Assembly (NCBI GenBank): GCA_026315105.1
Contig: CM048744.1
Span: 654,723,676 to 654,787,675, forward strand
Length of the DNA: 64,000 nt
Source: Locusta migratoria
Lineage: Eukaryota; Arthropoda; Insecta; Orthoptera; Acrididae
Direction of reading: 5' to 3'
The translations under genes and the position numbers were made by a program. This document shows positions 46,536-58,232 of this stretch, piece after piece (the first letter of the stretch is position 1; every line of letters starts with the position of its first letter). The notes under the pieces are model-generated. The model did no database searches, was not told where the DNA came from, and saw only the letters and a program-made list of their open reading frames with translations.

Positions 46536-46658
46536 AAGGAAAACACACATTGGTTGACTCTTACCAAGACGTGTACTGTCTGAACTTTGACAGAAGCCCG
46601 TACTGCGATTCAGAGAACCTCTCTTGAAGCGGCTGCCACTGCAGTGTCCTAACGCTGT

Positions 46659-46849
46659 TCAAATGTTTAAGCTTAAGAGGCTTAACTGCGGGGTCATCAG
46701 CCCCTAAACTTACAAACTACCTATGAACCACCTTACACTAAGGACGACACAAACATCCGTGCCCTTGGGGAGGATTCGAACCCCCGTCGGGCAACGGCCT
46801 CGCGCATCGTAGCATAGCGCCTCAATGCGCTCGGTCGCTCCGCCGCGGC
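46659..46849 (-). mobile_element. tRNA-headed SINE with TSD
   Basis: A reverse copy flanked by TCCTAACGCTGT (46647-46658 and 46850-46861). Tail GGGGTCATCAGCCCCTAAAC, B-box complement GGATTCGAACCCCC, head end CCGCCGCGGC. Confidence 0.94.
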
Positions 46850-47007
46850 TCCTAACGCTGTCCGTTGCAACTTGGCGCTGACTAAATCAGCCCGTACGAA
46901 GCGCGCTACTCGTTCTGTGTACTGTATCAACCCTACGTGGTGGGATTCCAAGTCAACACCAATACTTAAGCCCTAGCCGAATCTCCTGAAGATCTGTCTG
47001 GCAACTC

Positions 47008-47151
47008 TGCACGGCCACTACGGTTGGGGGTTCGAATCCCACCTCGGGCATGGATATTTGTGCCGTCCTTCGTTGTAGGTAGTTCATAAGTAGTTTGTAA
47101 GTTTAGGGACTGATGACCCCGTAGTTAAGTCCGTTAAGCTTAACAAACATT
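47008..47151 (+). mobile_element. 5'-truncated SINE with TSD
   Basis: TGTCTGGCAACTC flanks it (46995-47007 and 47152-47164). The element begins inside the tRNA head (TGCACGGCCACTACGGTTGG), so the 5' end was lost during integration, as in target-primed reverse transcription. B box and tail are intact. Confidence 0.9.
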
Positions 47152-47164
47152 TGTCTGGCAACTC

Positions 47165-48740
47165 CCTTACTCATGATTATTTATGGCTCTTCCATTTAAA
47201 ATCATCCCGTCTGGCTATTCCGAAAGTTTTTCTGAAGTTACTGCTTCCACATTTGTCCTTCTGTTGCGCCCTTACACGATACAGGCCTTCACACTTAGGT
47301 GGGGGCTCAGCTGCCGCTCCCTGCACCAGCGCCAACACGTTGCACATCATCCTGCACTTCGCTGTCCCTTTCCACAGTTGAGATTTCTCCGCAAGAAGGC
47401 CCGCCGAACTTCCCATGTTGTTTACGAGGTCATTTATAAAAAGGGAGGAACGGCCCTTGTTTATCTCAATAAAAATTGTTATTGTTATTCTTCTTTTACT
47501 TCTCGGTGGCGCATTTAAGTAATTTACAACGATACGAATGTCAGGAGCTACTGGATACTTGTCTTCCTATACCTAGACATTGCATATTGGTGTGTTAGTA
47601 TGGGACGTGAAGAGCCCTCCACCGCCTCCGTATCTGCTGTCATCAGTTAGCACCCAGTTCCACCATCCCAACTTAAGCAACAGCCGAATTTGGGTCTTGG
47701 AGTGTATTCCTCCATTATTTTCCCAGTGTGTGCGAACGTAAACTTGTTATTCAAATAAAAATTCCCGCAATGGATTTAATATTAGTCTAATCATACAAAA
47801 TCATGGTTTTCGTGTGCACTGATCACATTCAGTCCCTACTCTCTCCCTTATTGTACTATTACTAGCACGCGCCACGGCTTTGTTTGCGTGGGGAGCAATC
47901 AGTCAGTGATGCTCATTAGTCCCAACCCGGAAACCCAAACAGCCCCTTTTCTGCATAAGGTGTATCACGGTAAACAAAAAACATGTGATGCAACAGAAAA
48001 GAGGTATAACTTTATTTTCGACAGCGGCAGCAAGCTGTGTTGACGTTGGCAACTACCGTGGAATACTCTTAGAAAGCCCAGTAACATAGTACGAGGAGAA
48101 TAATCTTTTGTGTTGACCATGAAATAAATAACAAATGATGTTTGTGGGCCATGGTTATCTTGTGCTGTGATTGTCATGTACTTCACTTCTGTGAAATGTT
48201 TGTTGTTGTATGTACAAGAACCATCACTAAACAGTGTTGGAGGCAGCAATTAAATACCCAATATTATTCTCTTTTTTAAAAAAAATCCTTTTGTCCCCTC
48301 CTGAAAAAGCTTTGTCAAAATGTCCCGCTTCTGCTGGATGGACGATTGAAAGGAGAAGACTGTTGATAGTGGCGCTATGGTTGGTTCTTTCTCCGCTAGA
48401 GTGCTGCTGTTGTTAAGTCCCCGACGTAAACTTTTACGCACACATTAGACTATATTAGTATGTACATATGAAAAAACACCTGAGGATTGTATAAGCTTGG
48501 TATTCACTGTGTTGAATCATACTTCGCATAACATAGCAACCAATAAAAGCATTTTGCTTTGGAATAGGGTGTATAAAATTCAGTGAGCGAATAAACAGTT
48601 TTCTAAAGAGTAATTATTGTTGCAGATTTCGCATTGTATTCTTCAAACCAATAAATAACTTGATTCGACTGACAGGACTACCTGCTGGGTTAATCTTCAG
48701 AATTCATCAACTTTACTCCAAGCGTCTTGGAGTCGATAGG
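47165..48740. other. Non-coding intronic stretch
   Basis: No gene or named repeat. Short frames are without motifs. Confidence 0.4.
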
Positions 48741-48758
48741 ACACACACACACACACAC

Positions 48759-48807
<49 letters not shown>
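48741..48807. repeat. (AC)n(GA)n compound microsatellite
   Basis: Ten AC units followed by about 22 GA units. Confidence 0.96.
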
Positions 48808-48809
<2 letters not shown>

Positions 48810-49715
48810 AAACCACATAATAAGTAACACTTTGCCTTGTCAAACCGCTTAAACCATCAGATTGTACTTCAGAGGTCAGAATTGCCCTCACAGTTTGCAG
48901 TAATCAGTTGCAAAAGAACTTACACAGCATCAGAATTGGTAATTGAGAGATCTGATAGTGTATAAATGTTCAGTGTTTTTTCGTTCATATATTGCAGACA
49001 GTTAACATAGTGAACATTGAAGATCGCAGATATTTCACATCTATTGTACAAACAGTTCAGTACGCCCTGTTTCTAGAGAACTCAATAGAGAAAAGCTGAT
49101 GTTCAAAATTAGATGCGTTTCACTGTGATCAAACACATTGCAAACATGTAATTATGGTAATTTTTGACTAGTATTCATAAACAGTCACACATAACATAGA
49201 ACATAAAATTTTTTCCCGAGATAATGCATCTTTGTATTAATTTGCAAAGTTTGCAATTGTTTGCCATATGGAAGCACAATTAAACCTAAATTTTCTTGAT
49301 TACATGATTACGCGATTGAATTGTGCTAGAATTTTACAACACCATAGTCGGAGGTTGCATACTACTGGTAATTTTTTCTCCTCTTTTCAAGGTGAAGTCG
49401 ATTATCGGTTTACACAGGCATGGAGGCTGCTTAGTGTAGGAAGCCTGTCTCCCGAGACTGACATGTCATCCATGTGCCTTCCGTGCTGGTAGAAACTAGG
49501 CAACAGTGTTAACGGGTATTGAGTAATGGCCCGCTAGTTCGTCGACGATCGCCCGGATCACAAACATGTCTGAGTTCAGGTAGGGCGCCGAATTCGGGAA
49601 TACCCCGAGCTCGTGAAAGTGGCAACTGACAGCAGATAACACGCTGGCCCATAGGGGCTGTAGCTTTGCTGCCTGTGTACGTCGGCCCGTCCCACCGACT
49701 GCCTGCACCACCAGG
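48808..49715. other. Non-coding intronic stretch
   Basis: No gene or named repeat identified. Confidence 0.4.
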
Positions 49716-50280
49716 TACACACGGTATTTCTAAATGACACTGACCAACTTCGTGGGGTGGTACAGGATGGCTTGAGGAACAAAATGAGGTAGGGAACCAG
49801 TGTCCGGAAAGGACACCCACCGGCGCTACCGACCGTGAAAACTGTAGGTGGTGGCGCATGCGGCTAGGACACACCTCGGGCGGCGAACGCGTCGTTCTCT
49901 GCACACAGACCCTGGGCACGTCTGTAATATGTGGTTTTTGATAGTCGGGGTTTGCGAGTGGTTGCAGCGACCGCCGCAGGAGAAGATGGAGCTAGCAGCT
50001 GTATGGGCAGGCCCTGTTTCCTGCGAAAGCAATGCTCTTACCGTGGTGGCTGATGGGGCGTACTTAGACTTCTCCCCATGGTTTATTGCCTCTCAAAACC
50101 TCCAACGCAATCTCCGATGCTGCACGCTATAGCATAGTATAACGAATGTAACTGACAGAGAATGACAGAGGTACTATTCTCTTTCTCTTTTCTTTTACGT
50201 CATCGTGGGCAGTTTGTTAATCAAGCCATCTGCTACCACCCCACGACGTTTGTCGTTATCATTTAGAAACACCCTGTATA
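49716..50280. mobile_element. TA-flanked MITE (Tc1/mariner type)
   Basis: The terminal inverted repeats are about 70 bp. The left end reads TACACACGGTATTTCTAAAT and the right end, on the minus strand, TATACAGGGTGTTTCTAAAT. Both continue with a diverged segment including GGGGTGGTA and GGCTTGA. Both ends sit at TA dinucleotides. The 565-bp interior has no transposase. The ACAGGGTGTTTCTAAATGA end is of a type common in insect Tc1/mariner-related elements. Confidence 0.75.
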
Positions 50281-50423
50281 TTGCTCATTTTATAAACTGG
50301 ATTATTAATGAAATGACCACAATTCGTCTTACTAGTAGCACACCAACATTTTTAAAATGTGGAACGAGGGCCCCGAACATGCCCCCTTTAATGCTGTAAT
50401 TTTCGACACTGCAAAAAAAAAAA

Positions 50424-50432
<9 letters not shown>

Positions 50433-50492
<60 letters not shown>
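50433..50492. repeat. (AT)n microsatellite
   Basis: About 30 AT units preceded by an A-rich run. Confidence 0.97.
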
Positions 50493-50497
<5 letters not shown>

Positions 50498-50545
50498 GAC
50501 TTGTTGTCAGGGAGGCGGTTTAAATATTTTGATTAAGCAGAAAAG

Positions 50546-51169
50546 GTCTATAGTCTTGACCGCAAAATTTATTGACAATGAAGACCGGTTTCAACTCAGT
50601 TGAGTCATCCTCGGATCAGTTTTCTTCTTTGTCAATAGTTGTATCTGCCATCAAACAGTGTAACTTTCCAATCATCAAATAATAATTTATGGAAGCCGAA
50701 AAAAATGCAGTATAACATTTGAAGAACATCAGATTGGTTGTTGCACAAATACTAGTTGCTTAAAATATTTTTGAAGAATCGTAACTAAAATTAAGCATTG
50801 CTGGTTAAAATTCACTGACAGTGTCTTGTACATCAACCACATGGTATTTAAAATTACGTTTCTGATTTAGCTCCATGAACTAAGATAAGCGAGTCATTTT
50901 AACCAGCAATGCTTAATTTTAGTTACTATTCTTCAAAAATATTTTAACCAACTAGTATCATATATATGCAACAATCAAACTGATGTTCTTCAAATCTTAT
51001 ACTGCATTTTTTTTCGGCTTCCATAAATTATTATTTGATGATTGGAAAGTTACACTGTCTGATGACAGATAAAACTATAGACAAGCAAGAAAACTGATCC
51101 GAGGATGACTCGGAAATGAGTTGAAACCGGTCATCATTGTCAATAAATTTGGCGATCAAGACTATAGAC
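50546..51169. repeat. Palindromic (fold-back) repeat 2
   Basis: Inverted arms of about 266-274 bp (50546-50811 and 50896-51169) around an 84-base spacer. The arms agree closely: GTCTATAGTCTTGA, TTTATTGACAATGA, GACCGGTTTCAACTCA and GCTTCCATAAATTATTATTT occur in both or in inverse. The AT-rich interior is non-coding. It resembles a MITE with very long terminal inverted repeats. Confidence 0.92.
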
Positions 51170-51191
51170 ATTGTCTAATTAATTAAAAAAT

Positions 51192-51365
51192 ATTCAGATG
51201 CTTGTAAATCTATGGAACTTAAACTACTCAGGTCGTCAGTCCCTAGGCTTACAAACTACTTAAACACACATACCTATATCCGAGGGAGGACTCGAATCTC
51301 CGACGGACAGGAACCGAGCTCTCTGCAGCAGAGCGTCTTAGAGCGCTCGGCAATTCCACCGTGGC
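51192..51365 (-). mobile_element. Diverged SINE
   Basis: A reverse copy with CAGTCCCTAGGCTTACAAAC, GAGGGAGGACTCGAATCTCC and a head end CCACCGTGGC. Several changes from the consensus; no clear target duplication. Confidence 0.75.
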
Positions 51366-51776
51366 GAAACTGCATCATCAAAATCTGTACCTACTGCTAC
51401 GTTACTTTCTATTCACAAATTGCCAAATTACATTATAGCCTGACCCTTTTATTGTGACAGCAAATGACGATACTCATAAATAATTCAATTTACTAATGTA
51501 CAAATGAGTAGATATTCTATTTCATTTGCTGTAGGCTCTTCTTATGGTAGAAGAAACTCTCTCCGGGTCATGCATGATAACTGAAAAACACTCGCCCCAG
51601 ATACACAACAGCGACAGCGTAATTTACATTCTTACTCCAGATGTCAGGGACTGTAGAGGGGACAATGCTGCGAACACGTCTCTTTCTGATCAATTCGTGC
51701 AAGAATGGCACTTCAGATGCTTCCGTAGTTGCTGCATCTAATTTACATCCACACATCGCAAGTAACCTCGCGGTCA
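51366..51776. other. Non-coding intronic stretch
   Basis: No gene or named repeat seen. Confidence 0.35.
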
Positions 51777-51844
51777 AAATGTTTGTAAAATCTGTGAGAC
51801 CTAACTACAGTGGTATTCGGTCCCCCTAAACTAACAAATGACTT
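51777..51844 (-). mobile_element. SINE tail fragment
   Basis: AATGTTTGTAAAATCTGTGA, then GGTCCCCCTAAAC and ACAAATGACTT, correspond to the tail half of the SINE family in reverse. The head is missing. Confidence 0.5.
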
Positions 51845-51989
51845 TACATTCCCGTGCGACTTTCTATTTTATATATTATGGAAGTAACCTTTCGATTGAA
51901 TGTTATTGTGTAATTACGTAAAAAAAGGATATTTCTGTGTGTACGCAGTACGTTAAGCTCTAGAACTCCCGGCATGTCTCTACAATTTT

Positions 51990-52385
51990 GCAGCGTTGCG
52001 ACTTTTCGCTGTACTACTGATTGAAGTTCCGACATTACCTACGATGTCATTTATATATATTGTAAAATGAACGATTCCATAACACTGCCTCGGGCACGCC
52101 AGGAATGACTTTTCATCCGAATTCTCCTCCCTCTTGACGACATGCTACTTTCTGTAACTAGAACCGTCTCGGTCTAATTGCACAGTCTGATCTTCCGTAC
52201 GCGCATATTCTCGTATTCTGTTCATTAGGCGACGGTGCGGAAACGCATCGACTGCCTTACAGAAGTCCAGAAACACGGCATCTACGTAGGAGCCCGTACC
52301 TACTGCCGTCTGTATCTCGTCTGCGAATAGTGCGTGCCGGATTGACTAAGTTTCTTTCGGGCACCGCTTCGTACAGAGATTTCTG
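51990..52385 (-). mobile_element. LINE RT fragment (CR1-like)
   Basis: Minus-strand frames read DEIQTAVGTGSYVDAVFLDF, then CKAVDAFPHRRLMNRIREY, and after frame breaks a degraded PQGS region with TIYINDIVGNVG. These are the palm segments of a CR1-like RT, in which VFLDF carries the first catalytic Asp. It covers the part upstream of what is seen in the other local copies (12516, 24107), so it may be an older piece of the same family. Confidence 0.75.
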
Positions 52386-52769
52386 ATCTGCTAAAACAAC
52401 ACATCACAAAACAATACTACAAAATTGTACAACTGACAGACGTCAGTGATTCGATGTATAGTGTTGCGCTGCTAACCGACGACTTTTCTTGGAAAACGGA
52501 AATGTCCTTCGGTTTCTTGGTTCCTCTAGACACCTAGTCTACGATGCTACTACTGTGTAAAATGGAATTGCTGTCGCTCGAGGTCCAGCGGCCTTTCGTC
52601 TGTTCAGAGTTCTCGGTTGCTTATCTGTCCCTCTGACATTTAAAAATCTGTTGTTTTGTTGTCCATGGCGATTTAGTGCAGTTATGCTCTGTGGAACAGG
52701 TTTGGAAGAAATGTTTGGGCCTTTTGTTTCGACTCCATTTTGAGCACAGTGAGTCTATACATACGGTTT
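52386..52769. other. Non-coding intronic stretch
   Basis: No gene or named repeat seen. Confidence 0.35.
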
Positions 52770-52782
52770 CGATCCTTTCACT

Positions 52783-52870
52783 AAAAAAATGTTTGTTAAT
52801 CGGATCAAATTGCGTGGTCATCAGTCCGTAGCTTACAAACTACTTAAACCTAGGTAAACAAACCTAAGGA

Positions 52871-52905
<35 letters not shown>

Positions 52906-52991
52906 CCCCAGGGAGGACTCGAACCTCCACGGCGAGCAACAGCGCGCTCCGCAGCGAGACTCTTTAGACGGCTCGGCTACTCCACCGCGGC
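52783..52991 (-). mobile_element. SINE with (CA)n tract and TSD
   Basis: A reverse copy of the (TG)n subfamily, flanked by CGATCCTTTCACT (52770-52782 and 52991-53003; the first C may belong to the SINE). The (CA)n run is at 52872-52902; B-box complement GGACTCGAACCTCC; head end CTACTCCACCGCGGC. Confidence 0.94.
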
Positions 52992-53003
52992 GATCCTTTC
53001 ACT

Positions 53004-54784
53004 GATTTAATGTAAGGCCAAAACTTCTTATGACTTAATGCCACGTCCGTACGAAGAAATTTACTTGTCTGTTATTGCATTTAAGGATTCTTCCTGCAGC
53101 AGTCGACCTATCACGTTGGCGGCGCAGTTTGGTGAACATGCCACAATGTAGGTGAACGGCTGAACGCGAAATGCTTCCGCCGTTGTGAGAGGTGACGGGG
53201 AAAGCGCCGGCCAGCCTCTTCTGTGCTCAGCGCTACACTTGCAGCCACAGCGCTACACTTTCAGATTCGACGAGCCCAGTTCAGTAAGCACTGCTTACTT
53301 AAACATTTGTTTCAAGGTCGTGTCCTAGACTCTATCACCGTTTAATAATAAGATGGTATTTTGTTTCAAAAGTCGCCTCAACTTTTCCAATCGTCTCTCT
53401 AGCATAACAGATGAACTGAAGAATGATGGCGGAACGTGCATATATACATGGGCGCGGATTGCAATGTTGCCAGTTTCAAAGTAAAGATCCGGTGCGTGCA
53501 AACTTGCCTTACGGTTGAAGAAAGCGTGTATCCTGCACACTGTCTGTTTGCTTACGTACCAATTTTCGCATACCAGTACCATAAACTACGACAACACTTA
53601 ACAAACTGTATAAAAATTCGCTGCAATCGCCTTTAGATTGCAATGAATACATTTGCGGCAGAGCGCTCACAACTGAGGAACGCTCGGTGGCTGCCAGTGA
53701 TGGAGCTGCTGAGTGACCTCACACTCAGCCGCCGTCCTTGCAGCCGCCCCAAACAGACGCGCGAGCTTCGCGTTTCCTTCTTAATTTCGTGTTACCATCC
53801 TACGAAACTATAACTACAACTGCAGCTCTGCTTACAGCAGTGACATATTCTCGATTGGCCGTAGCGTTTGTTGCCTGTGGAAGGGCAGAGCCCAAGTGTA
53901 CTCCCAGCTGCTAAGCACAGATTGCAAACTTATTGTAAAACATCATAATTATGCCTCCTGACGACAGAATTTTCAAACAAAAGACTGAAATGCGGACAGT
54001 CTCTTCATTAGACCGATAGTCCTGCAGGTCATCTCATTAGACTTCCTGCTCAGTTTTAAGCACCGTTTCCAGAAGCGTGAAATTGGACTGTGAGGTATCA
54101 CAAAGTGCCTGCTTTTAGCGCCTAAACAGTTCGAGATACTGCCACGCTTCGCGTCCTACAGGGCAGTACTGCAGAATAATTAACCTGCTCCCCTACATCT
54201 ACATAATTACTCTGCAAGTCACATTGAACTACGTGGTAGACGATTCATCGAACCGCTTTCATTATTTCTCTACAGCTCCGTCCCCTAACAGTACGCGGGA
54301 AAAAGGAACATCTAACGCTTTCTCCTTTTCAACCGATTTATTGTGATGACCATGTCTCCCTATGTAGATGGGTGCTAAGCGATTTCGCATTCGGAAGAGA
54401 AAGTTGATGGAAGAAATTGCGTAAACAAACAACTCTTTTTTAACGATTTTCATTCCACTTCGTGTATCATTTTCGTGACACTCTCCCCCCTATACCGCGA
54501 TAATACAAAACGAGCTTCCCATCTCAGAACTTTCTCTTGACGGGATCTACAGTTCAGCGTCGCTTCTTGGTACAGTGCTTTTCACATCAGCAACATTGCC
54601 AGAGGTGAAAGAAGTGAAACTAGATAGATGAATATCGTATGAATGCGCGGGAACGACTCCGCGACCTTTTGGATTCTCTCAAAGAACGGCATAACAGTGT
54701 AAGTTTTACAAAATCTCATTTTATGATGTGTAGGTGTTCGCAGGTTACTCTCCCGGTAAAGTTGTTTCTAATACATTTCCAACA
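53004..54784. other. Non-coding intronic stretch
   Basis: No gene or named repeat recognised. There are GC-richer spots near 53130-53280 and 53690-53770. Confidence 0.4.
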
Positions 54785-54859
54785 TTAATGGTCATTTTTT
54801 TATTATAAAAAACAGCCAAGATCGCTTACAAGTTTTATTTAGATGACCTGTTTCGGCAG

Positions 54860-55155
54860 ATTAAACTGTCATATTCGGATCTTTCATTTCATTCACCTCA
54901 CCACAAAAAAGGAAAAAAATTTAAATATACTTATTCACCAAAATTATTGTTGGCTTGTCATAATACAAATGAAATATCGAAAGCCTCAATCTTCTATGTG
55001 CATAGCTACATGTGGTCCGGAGTATATCACATTAAAGCACGAGGCTTTCGATATTTTATTTTTATTATAACAAGTTAACAATAATGTTGGTGAATAATTA
55101 TTGTTTAAAAGTGTTTTTTGTGATGTGAACAAGAGATCTGAATATGGCAGTTTAA
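54860..55155. repeat. Palindromic (fold-back) repeat 3
   Basis: Inverted arms of about 115-128 bp (54860-54987 and 55041-55155) with a 53-base spacer. The arms share ATTAAACTGYCATATTC, ATTATTGTT and ATATCGAAAGCCTC or their inverses, with several indels. GATGACCTGTTTCGGC precedes the left arm, a degraded version of the CCGGTTTC core. Confidence 0.8.
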
Positions 55156-55512
55156 TATGAATGAATATTATAAGCGTTTCCATTATAAAATGATTGAACC
55201 GATCACCCCTCCAAAATACGAGGGACTTTTATTATTATTGGCAGATATCCAGTAGAATGTACCTGTTAAGACTCTGCATTCTCAGATTGTTAATGTCTAC
55301 AACTGCTTGCTGCACATTTACAGTCACTAAACAGCACACCGCCTAACCTGTAATACAAATTAAAGCACTATTAAACCTCTGTGCTGTGGACCACTCGCGT
55401 GTTAATTATACACACACACGTTGTATTTTGAATTCTCCAAGGTCTATAGTGTTCTTGACATCTTGTAGCGTTGCTCCATAAGCTTATTTTGATTCGTTGG
55501 CTATTCCCAATC
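55156..55512. other. Non-coding intronic stretch
   Basis: No gene or named repeat seen. Confidence 0.35.
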
Positions 55513-56150
55513 TACACTCCTGGCCATTAGAATTGCTATACCACGAAGATGACGTGCTACAGAAACGAAATTAAACCGGCAAGAAGTTGATGCTGTGATA
55601 TGCAAATGATCAGCTCTTCAGAGCATTCACACAAGGTTGGCGCCGGTGACGACACCTACAACGTCCTGACATGAGGAATGTTTCCATCCGATTTCTCATA
55701 CACAAACAACAGTTGACCGGCGTTGCCTGGTGAAACGTTGTTTTGGCGCCTCGTGTTAGGAGGAGAAATGCGTACCATCACGTTTCCGACTTTGATAAAG
55801 GTCGGATTGTAGACTATCGCTATTGCGGTTTATCGTTTCGGAACATTGTTGTTCGCGTTTGTCGCAATCCGATGACTGTTAGCAGAATATGGAATCGCTG
55901 GGTTCAGGAGGGCAATACGAAACGCCGTGCTTGATCCCAACGGCCTCGTATCACTAGCAGTCGAGGTGACAGGCATCTTATCCGCATGGCTGTAACGGAT
56001 CTTGCAGCCACGTCACGATCGCTGAGGGAACAGATGGAGACTTTTCCAAGACAACAATCATTTGCACGAACAATTCGACGACGTTTGCAACAACATGGAC
56101 TATCAGCTCGGAGACTATGACTGCTGTTACCCTTGACACTCGGATCACTT
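55513..56150 (+). mobile_element. Tc1 transposon, 3'-truncated
   Basis: It starts at TA with the Tc1 end TACACTCCTGGCCATTAGAA. The transposase frame from about 55741 encodes the N-terminal paired-like DNA-binding domain: RRRNAYHHVSDFDKGRIVDY, FRNIVVRVCRNPMTVSRIWN, RWVQEGN. A TGA interrupts at 55932-55934, then QRPRITSSRGDRHLIRMAV, ATSRSLREQME and RTIRRRLQQHGLSARR follow. The DDE catalytic domain and right terminal repeat are missing. Its right end abuts the minus-strand transposase-like gene. Confidence 0.88.
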
Positions 56151-57020
56151 CGAAACGACTGGTACATTTGTCTTGCATCTTTCGGAATCAGTGGCAGAAG
56201 AGATTTCAAGTCTGTCAGTTTTTCTTTAGAAATCGGTTTACCCCTGGCCACAGTGGTATTAACGAGAGGAGGAGGAGGTCGCCCTCTTCTTTCCTTTTTC
56301 TTAATGTATATTTCAGCTGCAGTCTCCTGGTCAAAGTCCTTGTAATAAAAATACTTAAAGGTTTGTACTTTCTCATTCCAATTTCTCCAGTCTTCTGGTA
56401 ATTTGCGGCTTTCTGTGTCAAATTTGCGGTTTGTTTTTCCAGCATTTGCGATCGAACGAAGTCTTTTTTCGACTCTGTGAACGACCAAAATGTCATCGAC
56501 GGTGTACAACCGTTGTTGTAGCTTCAGTGCACACTCTCTCCAAATTCACTATCATTGGGCAAAAAGCTGAGCCCTGGGAGAACATAACGCGAAGTAATCT
56601 TTTCCAACGTAGGATCATTTTCCAAAACAGTTTTAAGGAACAACACTATTTTCATGTTACGATTTTGGCCTCCACACGAGTGACCAAAGAATAAGTTCTT
56701 TTGCAGTGACATTTTGCTCGATATGTTTCTTGGGGCAGCTGCCAACCTCCTGAGCTCGATGGCCAGTTTCACCGTCAACCCAGACGTAGCAGTGGACTTG
56801 CCATGTTTGACACTGTGCATACCTAAATTATACATGCACAGGTGCCTTTTGTAATACATTATGATGCTAGGAATCTTAGAGGAAACGTATTCTGTAAATC
56901 AAAACACAAGGTTTCGATATGAGGAGTACTCTTGGCTACAAGCAGGTCTTTCTTCCTCGTATCTTGTGCCTTTTTCCATGTGACAATTTTTCTCTTTAAC
57001 GTTTGCAGCTCCACATTGTC
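56140..57020 (-). pseudogene. Unassigned transposase-like gene relic
   Basis: Minus-strand protein pieces in order: DLLVAKSTPHIETLCFDLQN (about 56940-56880), then YYKRHLCMYNLGMHS, SCGGQNRNMKIVLFL and the segment VLPGLSFLPNDSEFG (56859-56524). In another frame come YTVDDILVVHRVEK, NWNEKVQTFKYFYYKDF, RRGRPPPP and KEKLTDLKSLLPLIPKDARQ (56509-56150). The order FDLQ, YYKR, D-x-CGGQN, PG-x-S, then a LLPxIP tail recurs in insect and other animal transposon proteins of a DDE-like type that I cannot name with confidence. Frameshifts break it, and its C-terminus is cut where the Tc1 copy begins. Confidence 0.65.
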
Positions 57021-57356
57021 ACAATGTTTTATTTCTATTTAGAATCTGTCACACATAGTACAGTAGTTTCCTGCCTTGCAATAACTGATCTCTATCTGAT
57101 TCAGGAATGTTATTTTGTACATCGCTAGAACATACATTCTTCTGTGAGCTGTCTTCACTACCGTTTATTGGCCTCTCGCCATTGTATACCCGGGCTACTT
57201 CCAGGTCTGCAGTTCTCGCCTTCATTACAAGTTACAGACCAATCATCGATTTGCTCACCCACTACTGCATTTAATGTTACATCATTGTTACGGTTATTTG
57301 CATTCAGTGAAGAATCCCTGATTGGAATGTCCGTGATGGAAGATGCATATTCACCC

Positions 57357-57391
<35 letters not shown>

Positions 57392-57980
57392 GAAAACAGA
57401 ATGCGTAAAGTTTACGACGTTGTGTTTAGGTCCTTATGATGTAGTTTTGAAGTTAACACCGAAAGATAACTTACGATTTCCAACCTTTAAAGCTCTAGAT
57501 CCATTAGACATACTTTGAGTAATACGTTGTGTACTTGATTTGAACGCGTCAATAATCGCACCTGTTAACCACAAACTTCGCGACATTACAACACAAAACC
57601 TAGTATTACGATCGTAAACACTACACAGTTCACAGAGCAAGGTAACAAGGTGTTTTTCTAGATCAGTACACACACAACTACAGTTTGGTTTGTGGCATAT
57701 GGACTTGTGAAGCAAAATTGAAAATCAACGATAGGCGAAGTGGTAGTTAGTGTTTTTTAATATCTCATGGCAACCGTTGCTACGACAAAAATGGTGATTT
57801 TCATCCACATAAATTGATGTTTCTCAATAGAATTTTCTCAAATCAGAAGATTCCAATAAGTGGCGCTTCTTGGTCTAGTGACGCATAACACCGTCCACTT
57901 TTTTTTTCTTCGAATTCGTGATTTCCCCACTGTCGTCCCACTAGACCTGTTAGCTCCTAGCGACATAAGCCAGGTGTTCG
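57021..57980. other. Possible N-terminal remnants and (TAA)n
   Basis: Weak minus-strand cysteine-containing pieces near 57030-57120 may be the decayed N-terminal part of the transposase-like gene. A (TAA)n microsatellite is at 57358-57390. Otherwise nothing is recognised. Confidence 0.4.
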
Positions 57981-57989
57981 CTCATCAGA

Positions 57990-58232
57990 CCAGTGGCCAG
58001 TGTTTGTGAGTCGGAGCGGGCGCTAGTGTGTTTCGCGGCGAGTATGTTGGCAGGCTTGCGGCGTGGCCAAGGCCGCAGCCGCAGCCTCTCGGGCCACAGG
58101 TGCGCCTGAATCACCTGCAGGCCTGCCAACTGGAGCCGTGCCGGCCGACGGCCCGTCTCGTATAACGGGCCGCCAGCGCTACGCCGTGGGTGGCGAGTGG
58201 GAGCGCGTCTTCTCGCCAGTGCCCGCTACAGT
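57990..58232 (+). other. CpG-rich block ending in a donor-like site
   Basis: A GC- and CpG-rich block with an open frame from about 58027 (KAAAAASRATGAPESP, GEWERVFSPVPAT) ending at ACA|GTAAGC at 58231. There is no ATG in that frame and no family motif. The ATG at 58044 opens only a short frame. It could be an unrecognised exon, an alternative first exon, or a regulatory CpG island. Confidence 0.2.
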
